Numbered from the stretch's first letter, positions 1 through 9,411 are shown. The stretch is DNA of 36,294 nucleotides from CAINVV01 sp964506325 (GCA_964506325.1 CAZDLO010000029.1:1-36294); one strand, 5' to 3'. Numbers and translations are program-made. Notes: generated by a model from the letters alone, not told the origin.

Positions 1-67
1 CAATAATGAAACCAATTTTATTTTCATTATTGAGTTAATAAACTCTCTGTGTAAGGATTTGAAACAG
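1..67. repeat. 67-bp direct repeat, copy 1, with hairpin
   Basis: This copy matches positions 165-231 at 66 of 67 bases, the only difference being position 56 against 220. Its first 32 bases form a perfect 11-bp stem (1-11 with 22-32) around a 10-nt loop. The window starts at its first base, so the repeat may extend further left. No coding potential is evident. Confidence 0.9.
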
Positions 68-72
68 TAGAG

Positions 73-115
73 AAACCCCGTAGCACCCGGAGTTTAAAAA
101 TCGCTGGCGATTTTT
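73..115. other. Two adjacent hairpins between the direct repeats
   Basis: AAACCCCG at 73-80 can pair with CGGAGTTT at 88-95 with one mismatch. AAAAATCGC at 96-104 pairs perfectly with GCGATTTTT at 107-115. The second stem has a T-rich 3' side in both orientations and resembles a factor-independent terminator, but it lies about 140 bp beyond the stop of the RbsD-like gene. It is equally likely to be part of an extragenic repeat. Confidence 0.45.
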
Positions 116-164
116 CTCTCTCAGTGTATCTTTTTTTTACTCCAATGAATTTTGCTTAGGACTG

Positions 165-231
165 CAATAATGAAACCAATTTTATTTTCATTATTGAGTT
201 AATAAACTCTCTGTGTAAGAATTTGAAACAG
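165..231. repeat. 67-bp direct repeat, copy 2, with hairpin
   Basis: This is the second copy of the repeat at 1-67, offset by 164 bp, with the same stem (165-175 with 186-196). It ends 20 bp before the stop codon of the minus-strand RbsD-like gene, so it lies just downstream of that gene. The sequence beyond each copy diverges immediately. Confidence 0.9.
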
Positions 232-250
232 CCTCTGAATGGATTTCAGA

Positions 251-811
251 TTATTTGCTCATCTGTTCCCTCAGTCCTTTTTCTTTTTCAGGAGACCAGT
301 ATTTGCAGTCGAGCTGGAGGAATACAGAGGAGTATGGAATAATTTCTTCTGTCTTGAGCACCAGAACCTTGAACAACCTGGATGCCTTGTCGATCTTTAC
401 AAAAACAGAGTCGTGCAACAGTGTCTGGGGCACTATATCCTTCAGGTTTTTCTGCAGCTCCTTCTTGTAATTGTCGATGTAGGGTACCATCTGAGGGGTG
501 ATGAATTCAAGTTCCTTATCGGTAAAAATGATCGGTTTGACATGCAGTGAACGGTCGATTTTCTGCAGGGTATACTTCAGTACATCCTGAAGCGATTCTC
601 CTGTATTGATTACCTCGATGCCCGGGGCAGTCTGCAAAGGGAAGGCTTTATCCACCACGAGAATCCAGTTCCTGTGACCCAGCAGTTGAAGTTCCGTATT
701 GAACTGGTCCTGCCAGTTGGTTTTAACATCCGAAGAAGTTTTTGCCATGAAGACATCGCATGAGCACAGCAAAAGTGCTGAAAGCAGCAGAAAAAGACAG
801 TATTTTCTCAT
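251..811 (-). CDS. RbsD/FucU-family (sugar mutarotase-like) lipoprotein
   Basis: The product is 186 aa. The open frame continues upstream to 895, but the ATG at 811 is preferred because it opens directly on a lipoprotein signal peptide: a hydrophobic stretch then LLCSC, with Cys18 as the predicted lipidated residue. The body resembles RbsD (D-ribopyranase) and FucU (L-fucose mutarotase), which interconvert sugar anomers. It has an LGH motif with His46, and Asp54 eight residues later, the spacing of the RbsD catalytic pair. A C-terminal PYSSVFL segment aligns with the PYANIIL signature of RbsD, with Ser replacing the conserved Asn. Known RbsD and FucU proteins are cytoplasmic, so a lipobox is unusual. 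The gene stands alone and is divergent from the deacetylase at 1064. The function is inferred from motifs only; it could be a binding protein on this fold. Confidence 0.7.
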   Translation of the reverse strand: MRKYCLFLLLSALLLCSCDVFMAKTSSDVKTNWQDQFNTELQLLGHRNWILVVDKAFPLQTAPGIEVINTGESLQDVLKYTLQKIDRSLHVKPIIFTDKELEFITPQMVPYIDNYKKELQKNLKDIVPQTLLHDSVFVKIDKASRLFKVLVLKTEEIIPYSSVFLQLDCKYWSPEKEKGLREQMSK

Positions 812-1063
812 AGTAATGCGTTTGTTGGTTTGTTCGATCGGAGATCCGGTTATAAATATAGGAAAACAAAGGATAATCAGGCAAATTTTTGGCATAATTG
901 GTTAAATGCCGGCCCGGATCAGTAAAATCATGCAGTACGGCCCGGGTTTTGTTTAAATTAATCCTTGCAAAAATTTGGTTTTGAAATATACCTGGCAGGC
1001 AGGAGGTGTTTACAGAAATGAATTTCATAATTTAGTACCCGCGAATCGTCTAAACTGAATAAA

Positions 1064-1873
1064 ATGGTCTGCAGAACTCTCCGGAAATACTTGTTGTTAT
1101 TAATATTGACAGGGTTGGTCATGGACGGATACCCCCAAAGCAGGGAGAAAATTGTCGTCCTTACTTTTGATGATGCCGTGCAGTCACACCTGGATTATGT
1201 GGCCCCGTTGCTGAAAAAAATGGGTTTCGGTGCCACATTTTTTGTTTGCAACGAATGGATGAAAGACACTGCCAATTTCTTGAGCTGGGAGGATGTCGGC
1301 AAGCTTTACCGTATGGGCTTTGAAATTGGAAACCATAGCTGGAACCATGCCGGCATGAACAAGGAAAAGGAGGTCGCCAGTATGACAGAAAACCTGGCAA
1401 GGGTGGATTCAGCCCTCAGTGCAAATGGAGTGCCAAGGCCGGTAAGCTTCGGATGGCCGGGAAATCGCTATTGTCCCGCCGCCATTGCCATCATCAGGGA
1501 CCTTGGCTACCGGTTTGCCAGAAGGGGGATGCAACCGGAGATTCCCTACGGTCAGATCGCTCACGGTCCGGTGTTCGACCCCGGAGTTCACAACCGGCTG
1601 ATAATACCCACCGCCGCAGATGCCTATCCTCAATGGACCCTTGAACATTTCATGGAAGTTGTTGAAAGGGCGGAACCCGGGAAGGCCATTGTACTGCAGT
1701 TCCATGGTGTTCCTGATATTGCCCATCCCTGGGTCCATACCGATCCTTCCAAATTTGCCTTATTCATTGATTACCTTGAATCAAAAAAACTGAAGGTTAT
1801 CGCTTTGAAGGACCTGGATAAATACTTCCAAATCGGCGAGGCAGATGATCCTGCGCTCGGTTACACCTATTGA
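1064..1873 (+). CDS. Exported polysaccharide deacetylase (NodB homology, CE4-like)
   Basis: The product is 269 aa with an N-terminal signal peptide (hydrophobic residues about 9-20, likely cleavage near YPQS). The NodB fold is marked by LTFDDA (Asp36 and Asp37, catalytic base and metal ligand) and by IGNHSWNHAG (His91 and His95, metal ligands). A GWPGN segment sits in place of the usual RxPxG motif, and an LQFHGV motif provides the C-terminal catalytic His. Such enzymes remove N- or O-acetyl groups from glycans in a metal-dependent way. The Arg of motif 3 is replaced by Trp, so the substrate may differ from chitin or peptidoglycan. Its stop lies 5 bp from the stop of the convergent GH43-like gene, so it is not in that operon but may act on the same glycan. 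Confidence 0.85.
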   Translation: MVCRTLRKYLLLLILTGLVMDGYPQSREKIVVLTFDDAVQSHLDYVAPLLKKMGFGATFFVCNEWMKDTANFLSWEDVGKLYRMGFEIGNHSWNHAGMNKEKEVASMTENLARVDSALSANGVPRPVSFGWPGNRYCPAAIAIIRDLGYRFARRGMQPEIPYGQIAHGPVFDPGVHNRLIIPTAADAYPQWTLEHFMEVVERAEPGKAIVLQFHGVPDIAHPWVHTDPSKFALFIDYLESKKLKVIALKDLDKYFQIGEADDPALGYTY

Positions 1874-1878
1874 GTAAG

Positions 1879-2982
1879 TCAGAATTTCAGGTCGCTTTTA
1901 CCTAGATCTTTGGAAACGGCAACGGCAATTCCCCGTTGATCCTGCTTGTTGACAGCGCAGTAGAAATGGTAGATGATACCCTTGTGCTTTACCACCCAGG
2001 ATTTGTGTGCGTAGAGGTTGTCAAAAGGTTCTGAGGGTGCAACGAGATCCTGCCCTGTCCAGTCGGTCCAGTTGACAAGGTCGTACGAACAGGCAAAGCG
2101 GTTGAATGCGCCCGGCCTGTTTTCCCAGAAAGCACCGAAATAGAACATGATCCAGGTATCTCCCATCTTCCTGATCTGCGCATCTCCGGTAATACCCCTG
2201 TGGTGATCCAGAACCGGGTTTTTCCCGTATCGTTTCCAGCTGACCATGTCGTCGGAAACTGCTATGCCTATCCTTTCCGCCGATCTTGCCGTATCTGATT
2301 TCACCCCTTTTGCATTGTAAAACATGACGAAGCGGTGTCCCAGGGTTTTGGACCTATCCCTGATGACCGAACTCTTGTACATCACTTCATTGTCCCACCA
2401 GGAGCAATCCTTGTCAGCCGATGCCAGCACAGGATTTGACATGGCACTCCATTCATGCACCTTGTTGATTTTCTCCCCGGTACTAGCCATTCCGATGCTT
2501 ATGGGCGGCGTCTCATACCCCCTGGATCCTCCTCCGATATACGACATCCAGTACCTGCCATTGAACCGGCTTACCTTCTGCGACCCATCCAGGGAAGGGT
2601 CTGTCAATGCGATATAGCCGGCTTTTTGATTGCAGTCCCAGCTGCCGGAGTTCGAAAAGGAAAGGATTTTCCCCAGGGTTTTCCAATGAAGCAGATCATC
2701 ACTTTCAGAAAGCCATGTTTCATATCCCCTGCCATCCTTGCCGGTCTTCCCATCAAATACGATATAGGTCATGTACCATGTATCCCGGTAACGGAATACG
2801 GTCGGGCTATCGGTTTTTTGGTGGTCGCTTCCGGGAACAACAACAAGTCCGTACTTGTAAGGTGTTCTGACGGCCTCATAGACCTTCTTCATGGTTTCCG
2901 GGGAAACCTGTCGCTGGCTAAACCCGGGAAGGGTAAGCAGCAGCAGGACCAGGAAAGGAGAAATTCTTCTACCTGGTTTCAT
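1879..2982 (-). CDS. Exported GH43-like five-bladed beta-propeller glycosidase
   Basis: The product is 367 aa with a signal peptide (hydrophobic residues 9-20, likely cleaved after GFSQ). The rest shows repeated blade signatures such as TDSPTVFRYRDTWYMTY (Asp58), ALTDPSL, RFVMFYNAKG, GITGDAQIRKMGDTWIMFY and HKSWVVKHKGIIYHFYCAV. These are typical of the GH43/GH62/GH117/GH130 superfamily of inverting arabinosidases, xylosidases and related enzymes. The acidic residues of TDSP and GDAQ are plausible catalytic positions. I cannot assign the family or substrate with certainty. It is the last gene of a four-gene minus-strand glycosidase operon, 64 bp downstream of the GH106-like gene, and probably acts in the periplasm on side chains of the same polysaccharide. 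Confidence 0.75.
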   Translation of the reverse strand: MKPGRRISPFLVLLLLTLPGFSQRQVSPETMKKVYEAVRTPYKYGLVVVPGSDHQKTDSPTVFRYRDTWYMTYIVFDGKTGKDGRGYETWLSESDDLLHWKTLGKILSFSNSGSWDCNQKAGYIALTDPSLDGSQKVSRFNGRYWMSYIGGGSRGYETPPISIGMASTGEKINKVHEWSAMSNPVLASADKDCSWWDNEVMYKSSVIRDRSKTLGHRFVMFYNAKGVKSDTARSAERIGIAVSDDMVSWKRYGKNPVLDHHRGITGDAQIRKMGDTWIMFYFGAFWENRPGAFNRFACSYDLVNWTDWTGQDLVAPSEPFDNLYAHKSWVVKHKGIIYHFYCAVNKQDQRGIAVAVSKDLGKSDLKF

Positions 2983-3046
2983 AGTATCTTTCCGGTAATT
3001 CGCAAAAGGGAGAATACAATCATTGCCGATGTTCCATTCTCCATTT

Positions 3047-6000
3047 TCAGTTCATGGTGACCAGGCTGAAAGGCTCGAAAAGTCCGTAATCCAGCAGAAA
3101 ATAATTCTCCGGAGAGGGCAATGCCGGTGGTGAGACATCCCAGTCGCCGGGACCGATAATCCACCTGTTGGCAGCAGTCTTGTAAAAGAACCCGAAAGTA
3201 TTTTTCAGGCTGCCGATTACCTCCACCCCGATGACATTATCACCCGGAGTGAGTTTTGACGGAAGTTCCAGTTCAAACGGCGGTGCCATGATCACTCCGG
3301 CTTTCTCACCGTTCACATAGACGGCAGCCATGGTGCCATTCCAGCGGTTCAACTTTACTTTATAGGATTTTCCGCTTTGGAGGGTAGTGTATTTCTGCGT
3401 ATAGAGCGCTTTCTGCGAATAGAACGGAAATCCCAGTGCTTTCCAGGATCCCAGGGCCGAAAGGGTGCCGTTGGTCACTTCAAATCCCTGCCATAACGGG
3501 TTAAGTTTGAAATTTCCAACCAGGTAGGCAGGCATGATTTCTGCATGCACCGACATCTTTTCAGCTTTTAGCGTGATCAGGTTGGATCCCTGTTTGAGGT
3601 TGCTTCCTACGGGAAAACGGAAAAATTCACGGTCAATCCACCACTTGTCGGATTTTGTCAATTTGGTTCCGTTCAGATACAGGTCCCATAATTCGGGGCG
3701 TTCAACCACAATATCCAGGTTGGATAAGGTGTTAAGATCTGCAGTGGATGCTACCCTGAAATGGTAGGAGACCTCAAATCCTGAACCGGTTTTAAAAGTG
3801 TCGAGGGCCATGTAGTCTTGCCTGTACTGGATCTTATGCTGCCATGGATTGCCCATCTTGAACCCGCTGGAATCATAAAGCTGCCTCATGGCCTTCATGA
3901 AATAGGTATTTTTCAGATCCAGGGTTTTATTTTTCAGATCCAGGAAGTCAAGCACCAGTACATTGTCAGCCCCCTGGCTTACTGTGGTTTCTGTCTTTTC
4001 TGTTACAGGAATTTCCAGGAAGGTGTTGTTTTCCGGAACAGCGTCCGGACTGGAGGCAACAGAGGCAGCAGCAATGGATGAGGCATTTGTATCAGGGAGA
4101 TAATAAAGGGCACTACCGGCTGGAGGCAGCTCAATGTCAAAAGTTACCACCCCGTTTTCCGATTTGACAGGCTCCGGTTTGCTCTTCCCGGTATTTAGAT
4201 TCATTGTAAATAAGCTTTTCCCATTGCCTGTAATGGTGGCAGTGACACTTTGCGTGGTATCAGAGTTAACAAAAAAGAGAATTTGGCCGTCTTTCAGAAT
4301 TCTGCGCTGGTGATACAGTTCTCCTGTCACAGGGAGAGACTCGCTGATGGAAAAATCGGGATCAGTCATGGCTACCCTGGTTTTTTCATCTGTGGCAGAC
4401 TCGGCGAAAGTCCATTGTTTGGAAAAGGCAGTCATCAGTTCGTTGTTGAGGCTGCTTTCCGCTCCGTCGAGCCGGGGAATACTCCTGGTAAAGGAGAGAA
4501 TCTTTCCGCCTTCAAGCAGGTATTGTTTCAAAAGGGTATAGGAATTTTGCTCCAGGTTCTCCATATAGGCAGGTATGACAACCAGGCCATAACTTCGTTT
4601 TCCGATTACCAGCTTCCCGTTTTTAACCGAACCGATGGTCTTCATAACCAATTCTGAACCTAGATCATATTCGTAATGGGCTCTTTCAAGCTGGTAGACA
4701 AAGCTCTTGAATTTAACCTGGATAGAGTCGATAAACGGATTACTATTCTTGCGGGAGAAATAGCTCCAGGCAGTTGTATTTGGTTGCAGCACAACCGTTT
4801 TGTTGATCTGCTCCCCTGACGACATGGCCATGGATATTCTTCCCAGGTAATCACCGAAGGGTTTGTAATTCTCCCACCAGGGTTCATGGTAAGTGAAACT
4901 CGGCGGATAGTCAAATTTGCGAACCCCTTTGATGGTGAAATAGGAAAGGTGCTGGTTTACAAAGTTAACACCCAGGACCACTTGCCAGTCGACGAGTCTT
5001 TTGTAATTTGTGAAATTGATTTCCCATCCTGCCCCGCCGTAGGTTTCGCTCAGCATCCTGTTATGGCCTGCCTGGTTGGCTGCACTGTGGAGTTCGCGTA
5101 TGGCCCTGGTATTCCCGAACTGGTCGCCCTGGCCGCCCTGTGAGTAGGTATTTCCCAGCATATCCACCCCTGGCATCTGGTGATAGAGGTAAAAAGCTGA
5201 TTCGTCCATCCCATCCGTTGGTTTGGGCCATCCGTGTTCCCAGTAATGGCCGGTCCACGCAAGGTTGTTTACTTCGCAGTATTTGTTCCAGGGTTTGGCC
5301 CATCGGTCTATAAACATCTCCAGCAGGACCGTGTAATAGTCATGCCGGACTTTTTTCCAGTTGCCGGTTTCATCAACAAGGGAAGGAAGATTAACTTTCA
5401 GGTCATACCCCCAGCGTTTTTGAAATTCATCGTACAAATCGGGTGTCCAGCGGTAGGATTTTCTCGACTCCAGCGCTGCCTCCAGGTTGGGCTCATCGGT
5501 AAAAATGCCGGGTAAGGTATTTCCAAAGTCCGCCTTGTTGTACTTTTCATATCCCTTCATGGTGATCTCCAGGAATTTCTCTGTCACCCCCTTGTAGAGC
5601 AGATCCACATATGGGAAATTCCCCATCCAGTAACCTTTCTTGCTGTAGGTCCTAACAAAGAGGTAATATTTCCCGGTCTTTCCCTGTTCCTGCTCCAATT
5701 TCGAAGTGATATCGGTGTACTGGTTGTTCTCGAGTTTCAATACAACTTCATACCTTGAAGTATCTGTCTTCAGGGTATCCTGAATTTTCCACCCGAGGCC
5801 GGTTCCATGGCTGTAGGAATCCGGCATCTCGGCAGGGACGTGTCCCCCCGCAAATCCGCTCGGATAACTGTTCTCATCATAGATCCAGACTTTCATCCCT
5901 AGCTCTTTCCCCTTTTTAACAGTGTAGTCAAAAAGATGGTGCCAGTCTTCCGAAATGTATTCGGTAATAAGTCCGGGCCTTGGATGCACAAAAACACCGC

Positions 6001-6250
6001 CCAATCCTCCCTCTTTGAACTTCTTCATATGATAGTCGATACCCTCCTCGGTGATTTTGTCGTTCCAGTCCCAGAGAGGAGCACTCCGGTATTCGGAAGG
6101 AGGGTCCTGTAATTTGGACTGCAGGGAGATGAAATCGTTGATCATGCCGGCTTCCTTCTTTTGGGTTTCCTTGTTGCAACCCGAAAAAATGAAAGTGGCC
6201 AGTCCGGTGAGAACCAGGATGGTCTTTGTAAGCTGGGCGATTTTAGTCAT
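3047..6250 (-). CDS. Large GH106-like lipoprotein glycosidase, divergent
   Basis: The product is 1067 aa with a lipoprotein signal (FSGC, Cys25). The N-terminal half is a TIM-barrel-like region opening with PPSEYRSAPLWDWNDKITEEG, followed by GGLGGVFVHPRPGL and KVWIYDENSYPSGFAGG. Candidate catalytic acids are GIFTDEPN (Asp252, Glu253) and MLSETYGGAGW (Glu402). A Rossmann-like segment near 560-620 recalls the domain after the barrel in GH42 and GH106 enzymes. The C-terminal 300 residues look like two beta-sandwich domains, including VYVNGEKAGVIMAPP typical of GH2-type sugar-binding modules. The layout parallels the GH106 alpha-L-rhamnosidase just upstream, with only 23 bp between them, but the sequences differ strongly. 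Rhamnosidase activity is a guess; beta-galactosidase-like or other specificity is equally possible. Confidence 0.75.
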   Translation of the reverse strand: MTKIAQLTKTILVLTGLATFIFSGCNKETQKKEAGMINDFISLQSKLQDPPSEYRSAPLWDWNDKITEEGIDYHMKKFKEGGLGGVFVHPRPGLITEYISEDWHHLFDYTVKKGKELGMKVWIYDENSYPSGFAGGHVPAEMPDSYSHGTGLGWKIQDTLKTDTSRYEVVLKLENNQYTDITSKLEQEQGKTGKYYLFVRTYSKKGYWMGNFPYVDLLYKGVTEKFLEITMKGYEKYNKADFGNTLPGIFTDEPNLEAALESRKSYRWTPDLYDEFQKRWGYDLKVNLPSLVDETGNWKKVRHDYYTVLLEMFIDRWAKPWNKYCEVNNLAWTGHYWEHGWPKPTDGMDESAFYLYHQMPGVDMLGNTYSQGGQGDQFGNTRAIRELHSAANQAGHNRMLSETYGGAGWEINFTNYKRLVDWQVVLGVNFVNQHLSYFTIKGVRKFDYPPSFTYHEPWWENYKPFGDYLGRISMAMSSGEQINKTVVLQPNTTAWSYFSRKNSNPFIDSIQVKFKSFVYQLERAHYEYDLGSELVMKTIGSVKNGKLVIGKRSYGLVVIPAYMENLEQNSYTLLKQYLLEGGKILSFTRSIPRLDGAESSLNNELMTAFSKQWTFAESATDEKTRVAMTDPDFSISESLPVTGELYHQRRILKDGQILFFVNSDTTQSVTATITGNGKSLFTMNLNTGKSKPEPVKSENGVVTFDIELPPAGSALYYLPDTNASSIAAASVASSPDAVPENNTFLEIPVTEKTETTVSQGADNVLVLDFLDLKNKTLDLKNTYFMKAMRQLYDSSGFKMGNPWQHKIQYRQDYMALDTFKTGSGFEVSYHFRVASTADLNTLSNLDIVVERPELWDLYLNGTKLTKSDKWWIDREFFRFPVGSNLKQGSNLITLKAEKMSVHAEIMPAYLVGNFKLNPLWQGFEVTNGTLSALGSWKALGFPFYSQKALYTQKYTTLQSGKSYKVKLNRWNGTMAAVYVNGEKAGVIMAPPFELELPSKLTPGDNVIGVEVIGSLKNTFGFFYKTAANRWIIGPGDWDVSPPALPSPENYFLLDYGLFEPFSLVTMN

Positions 6251-6273
6251 TTTGTCAGTTATTTGGTGGTTGA

Positions 6274-9200
6274 TTATTCAGAGATTTCTTTCAGGATCCG
6301 GACCGGTCCCTGGAGTCCCGATTTTAACAAAGGTGAGTTTTTTTTGTAAAAGCTGTACGAAGCGAATGTAATTCTTTCTGTTGGACGCGGTTTGTCCTGA
6401 AGCAGCCATTCCGGCCATTGCCGGTTTTGTATCCCGTCTGAAGGATACTGTTCGTCTCCGATGAGGCGGTTTGGCCAGAGGTTGACGACCCGGATCTCGA
6501 GCTCATTTTCCCCTTCTTTTGCTGCCCCGGTAATCTCAAGGCTCCAGGGGGCGGTCCAGAGCGTTCCGATCTCTTTGCCGTTCAGGCGTACCCGGGCCAT
6601 GCAGTCGACTGCCCCAAGGTCCAGGTACAACGGATGGGAGGCTTTCACTGTCTCTTTCGGGAGAAGGAACGACTTCTTGTAAGTCGCTGTACCAGAGTAA
6701 AATTTTATCCCTTCTTCCTTCCTGTTGGTCCAGTCACCGAGTTGGTCAAAAATGACCTCTCCCGGGCCGCCCAGGCTGGTTTCAAAGGTTACTTTCCAGG
6801 AGCCTTCAAGGTTTAGAAGGTTACTGGTACCTGGGAAATTCTTTCCGGCAGGTTTTGTCGGGATGCCAGCCTTGCTGCTTTTGTCGAAGACCACGAAAAA
6901 GCTCTGATGGGCGGCAAACTGCATGGGGACAGAAATGATGCCTTCCTCCGTGGTGTAATTCTTCAGCATGCGGATCTCTCCGGTGAGAGGATTCCACAAC
7001 TCCGGCATGCCGGTGCCGGTCCTGAAACGGCATTTTGTACTGATGTTGCTGTCTGAGCGGTTGGAAACGAAATAGATTTCCGTTTCATCCAGGGTACGGT
7101 GTGCATACCTGACCGGTCCGTCGGAACTGAAATCTTCCTTTACGTTCAGTTTTTTCAGTAAGTCAGCAGTAATTTCATAGGAAGGGTAAGGCCTGGTGGA
7201 ATCAACCTTACCAAAATCTGCTGCCCTGAAAACCCTGCCTTTACCGTATGAAATTTCCTGAAGATTCTGGGGTGGAGATGTGCTTCTCCAAATCTTCAGC
7301 GCAGTGGCAAGGACCTCGTTGTCGCATGCAGGGAAGTTCACCAGGCTGGGTGATTTTTTAGGCGGAATTCCAAGTATGCTGGCACCTTCGCGAACCAGAG
7401 ACTCAATTTTTCTCAGCAATTCGGGGGTCATGGTCTCGATGAGGGGCAATACAAGTATGTTATAGCTCCCGCCACCAGGAAAACATATTTTGTGATCCTT
7501 TACAACGGCGCTTTGCAGCATACCCGGTGAGCACCCGTCAAAATTGTATCCCCTGCGGTCGGGCAATGTATCATTACCGGCCAGGGCCGACAGTGGCGGC
7601 CTGAATATGTGCGGGGCTCCTTCGGGAGAAAGATAGAGGATGTCCGCTACATGTTTGCCTTGCTGCAGGAGCCAGGAGCAACGGGTTATATAGGTGTGGT
7701 AAGCTGCCGACATGGTCCACCAGGTCTGGTTTCTGTCCCAGTGCACCCCATAAGGCCCCATGGTCATTCCGGGTTTAAGTTTTTCATTGAGGGGCTGGTG
7801 CGCAAAAGTGTGGTAGTAAAATTTATTGATACCGGCTGCAAAAGCCCAGTCACCCTGGTCTTTGATGGCCCCGGGGTAGAGCTTCCAGCCTTCCGACTTC
7901 TCCGCGGTGAAGGCTTCGGCCTGTACAACCGGCTTGCCCTGCACATGGGCGATTGAAGTGGCCTCGATGCAGCTGAACGATGTATTGTATCCATAGTTTT
8001 TGCTCCAGAACTCGCACATCGGGACATCTGCCACCGCACCCAGTTCAAGGTCGGCGGTCGGGTTCATATCGTAAGGTTCAATGGAAAGCCGCAGACCGCT
8101 TCGCCGGCCCAGCGATTTGAAATGTTCGGCATGGTTTTCAACGACTAATTCCTGGGCAGTTTTGCGGATATCCCACAAAAACCGTTCGCTTACTTCGCGC
8201 GAATTCACGATATTCCCGTTGTAAACCGGGAGGTAAGGGAAAAGGTCATAGTGACGGCGGTTCTGAAATTCAGTTCGAAAATTGGCGGTCCAGTTTTGGG
8301 CTCCCATCTCCCAACTGTCGAGGTGGATCATTTTCCAGCCTCCGGCAGCTTTGGGATCCCTGGTTCCTAGATTTTTGAGCAGCTTTCCGATGAAGAAATC
8401 GTAGTGGCTGTTAAAGGCTGCCGTGTCCATCTTGTCACACTCAAATCCCAGTCCGGGTTCAGGTGCCGGACGTGTGACAGCTCCATTGTTTCTTAAACCC
8501 AGGCGCCGGATGGTCCAGTTGCCCGGAGGAACGGTCCAGGCAAGACTGCCATCAGCTTTTAGATGCTGACTGATATCCAGTATGCTGTCTTTATCGATGG
8601 ACGATCCTGGCTCGAATCCGGGATAGTTGAGCGGTGCAGGAAGGAAAGATTTAACTCCCTTCACTGAAGAGAAGGGCGCCCGGTAGATAAGTGCTTTTTC
8701 TTCAATATCCGAAATCTTGTCCTGGGCGGAAGGGGTTCTGAAGGCCATGACGGCCACATCCCGGTAATATTTTTCCCATTTTTTTCTCAGGGTATCGGTA
8801 AGGGCTCCATATCCGAAATAGGGTTTTTTTGGTGGTGGTGTTGCCAAAAGGGAGTTGAATCGAACCGGACCTTTGACAAGGGTATCAATTGAAACAAGAT
8901 GCTGCATGGATTGCTCCGGCTTGACCCATGGCCCTCCGCTGCCGGCCCATCCCGGCCCTGAACCCATGATCAGCGAAATGCCCAGCCGCTCCGCCTCTTT
9001 AACACCATGGGTAAATAGACCCTGCCACTCAGCACTCAGAAATGTGACAGGCCCGCGGGGAATGCCAACATTGACCTCCAGGAATATCACGCTGCCGATT
9101 CCTGCCTTTTTCATCGCCTCCAGGTCATCGGTCATCCCCTTCCTGGAAATATTTCCATCCATGAAATACCAGTAAACCCCTGGGCGTGCAGAGTCGGGAG

Positions 9201-9339
9201 GGGTTACAAATCCCTGGCGCAGCATGACTTTCATGTCATCCCGTTTTTCGCCGCTAAATCCTGCCGGGAAACCGGCTGTTTGGAGGAACAGGAGGGCAGA
9301 GGTAACTGCCATAAATTTCCGCAGAAATGATGTGGTCAT
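6274..9339 (-). CDS. Exported GH106 alpha-L-rhamnosidase
   Basis: The product is 1021 aa with a signal peptide (hydrophobic residues about 8-27). The start of the mature protein carries the GH106 signature: TPPDSARPGVYWYFMDGNIS, then GMTDDLEAMKKAGIGSVIF and SLIMGSGPGWAGSGGPWV. Within the barrel, MIHLDSWEMGAQNW (Asp341, Glu344) and a later VVQAEAFTA are candidate active-site acids. The last 150 residues form a GH2-like beta-sandwich (LDLGAVDCMARVRLNGKEIG and WTAPWSLEIT). Family members release terminal alpha-L-rhamnose, for example from rhamnogalacturonan, by inversion and with calcium. It lies second in the glycosidase operon, between GH92 and the GH106-like gene. Its upstream region is interrupted by a 100-N assembly gap, so the exact spacing to GH92 is unknown. 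Confidence 0.88.
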   Translation of the reverse strand: MTTSFLRKFMAVTSALLFLQTAGFPAGFSGEKRDDMKVMLRQGFVTPPDSARPGVYWYFMDGNISRKGMTDDLEAMKKAGIGSVIFLEVNVGIPRGPVTFLSAEWQGLFTHGVKEAERLGISLIMGSGPGWAGSGGPWVKPEQSMQHLVSIDTLVKGPVRFNSLLATPPPKKPYFGYGALTDTLRKKWEKYYRDVAVMAFRTPSAQDKISDIEEKALIYRAPFSSVKGVKSFLPAPLNYPGFEPGSSIDKDSILDISQHLKADGSLAWTVPPGNWTIRRLGLRNNGAVTRPAPEPGLGFECDKMDTAAFNSHYDFFIGKLLKNLGTRDPKAAGGWKMIHLDSWEMGAQNWTANFRTEFQNRRHYDLFPYLPVYNGNIVNSREVSERFLWDIRKTAQELVVENHAEHFKSLGRRSGLRLSIEPYDMNPTADLELGAVADVPMCEFWSKNYGYNTSFSCIEATSIAHVQGKPVVQAEAFTAEKSEGWKLYPGAIKDQGDWAFAAGINKFYYHTFAHQPLNEKLKPGMTMGPYGVHWDRNQTWWTMSAAYHTYITRCSWLLQQGKHVADILYLSPEGAPHIFRPPLSALAGNDTLPDRRGYNFDGCSPGMLQSAVVKDHKICFPGGGSYNILVLPLIETMTPELLRKIESLVREGASILGIPPKKSPSLVNFPACDNEVLATALKIWRSTSPPQNLQEISYGKGRVFRAADFGKVDSTRPYPSYEITADLLKKLNVKEDFSSDGPVRYAHRTLDETEIYFVSNRSDSNISTKCRFRTGTGMPELWNPLTGEIRMLKNYTTEEGIISVPMQFAAHQSFFVVFDKSSKAGIPTKPAGKNFPGTSNLLNLEGSWKVTFETSLGGPGEVIFDQLGDWTNRKEEGIKFYSGTATYKKSFLLPKETVKASHPLYLDLGAVDCMARVRLNGKEIGTLWTAPWSLEITGAAKEGENELEIRVVNLWPNRLIGDEQYPSDGIQNRQWPEWLLQDKPRPTERITFASYSFYKKNSPLLKSGLQGPVRILKEISE

Positions 9340-9411
9340 TGCCAGGTCTTTTTAGTATTGTTAGTTGTTTGAAACACTCATTTCCTGTCTCTGGAGATGA
9401 CGTTTCAGGTT

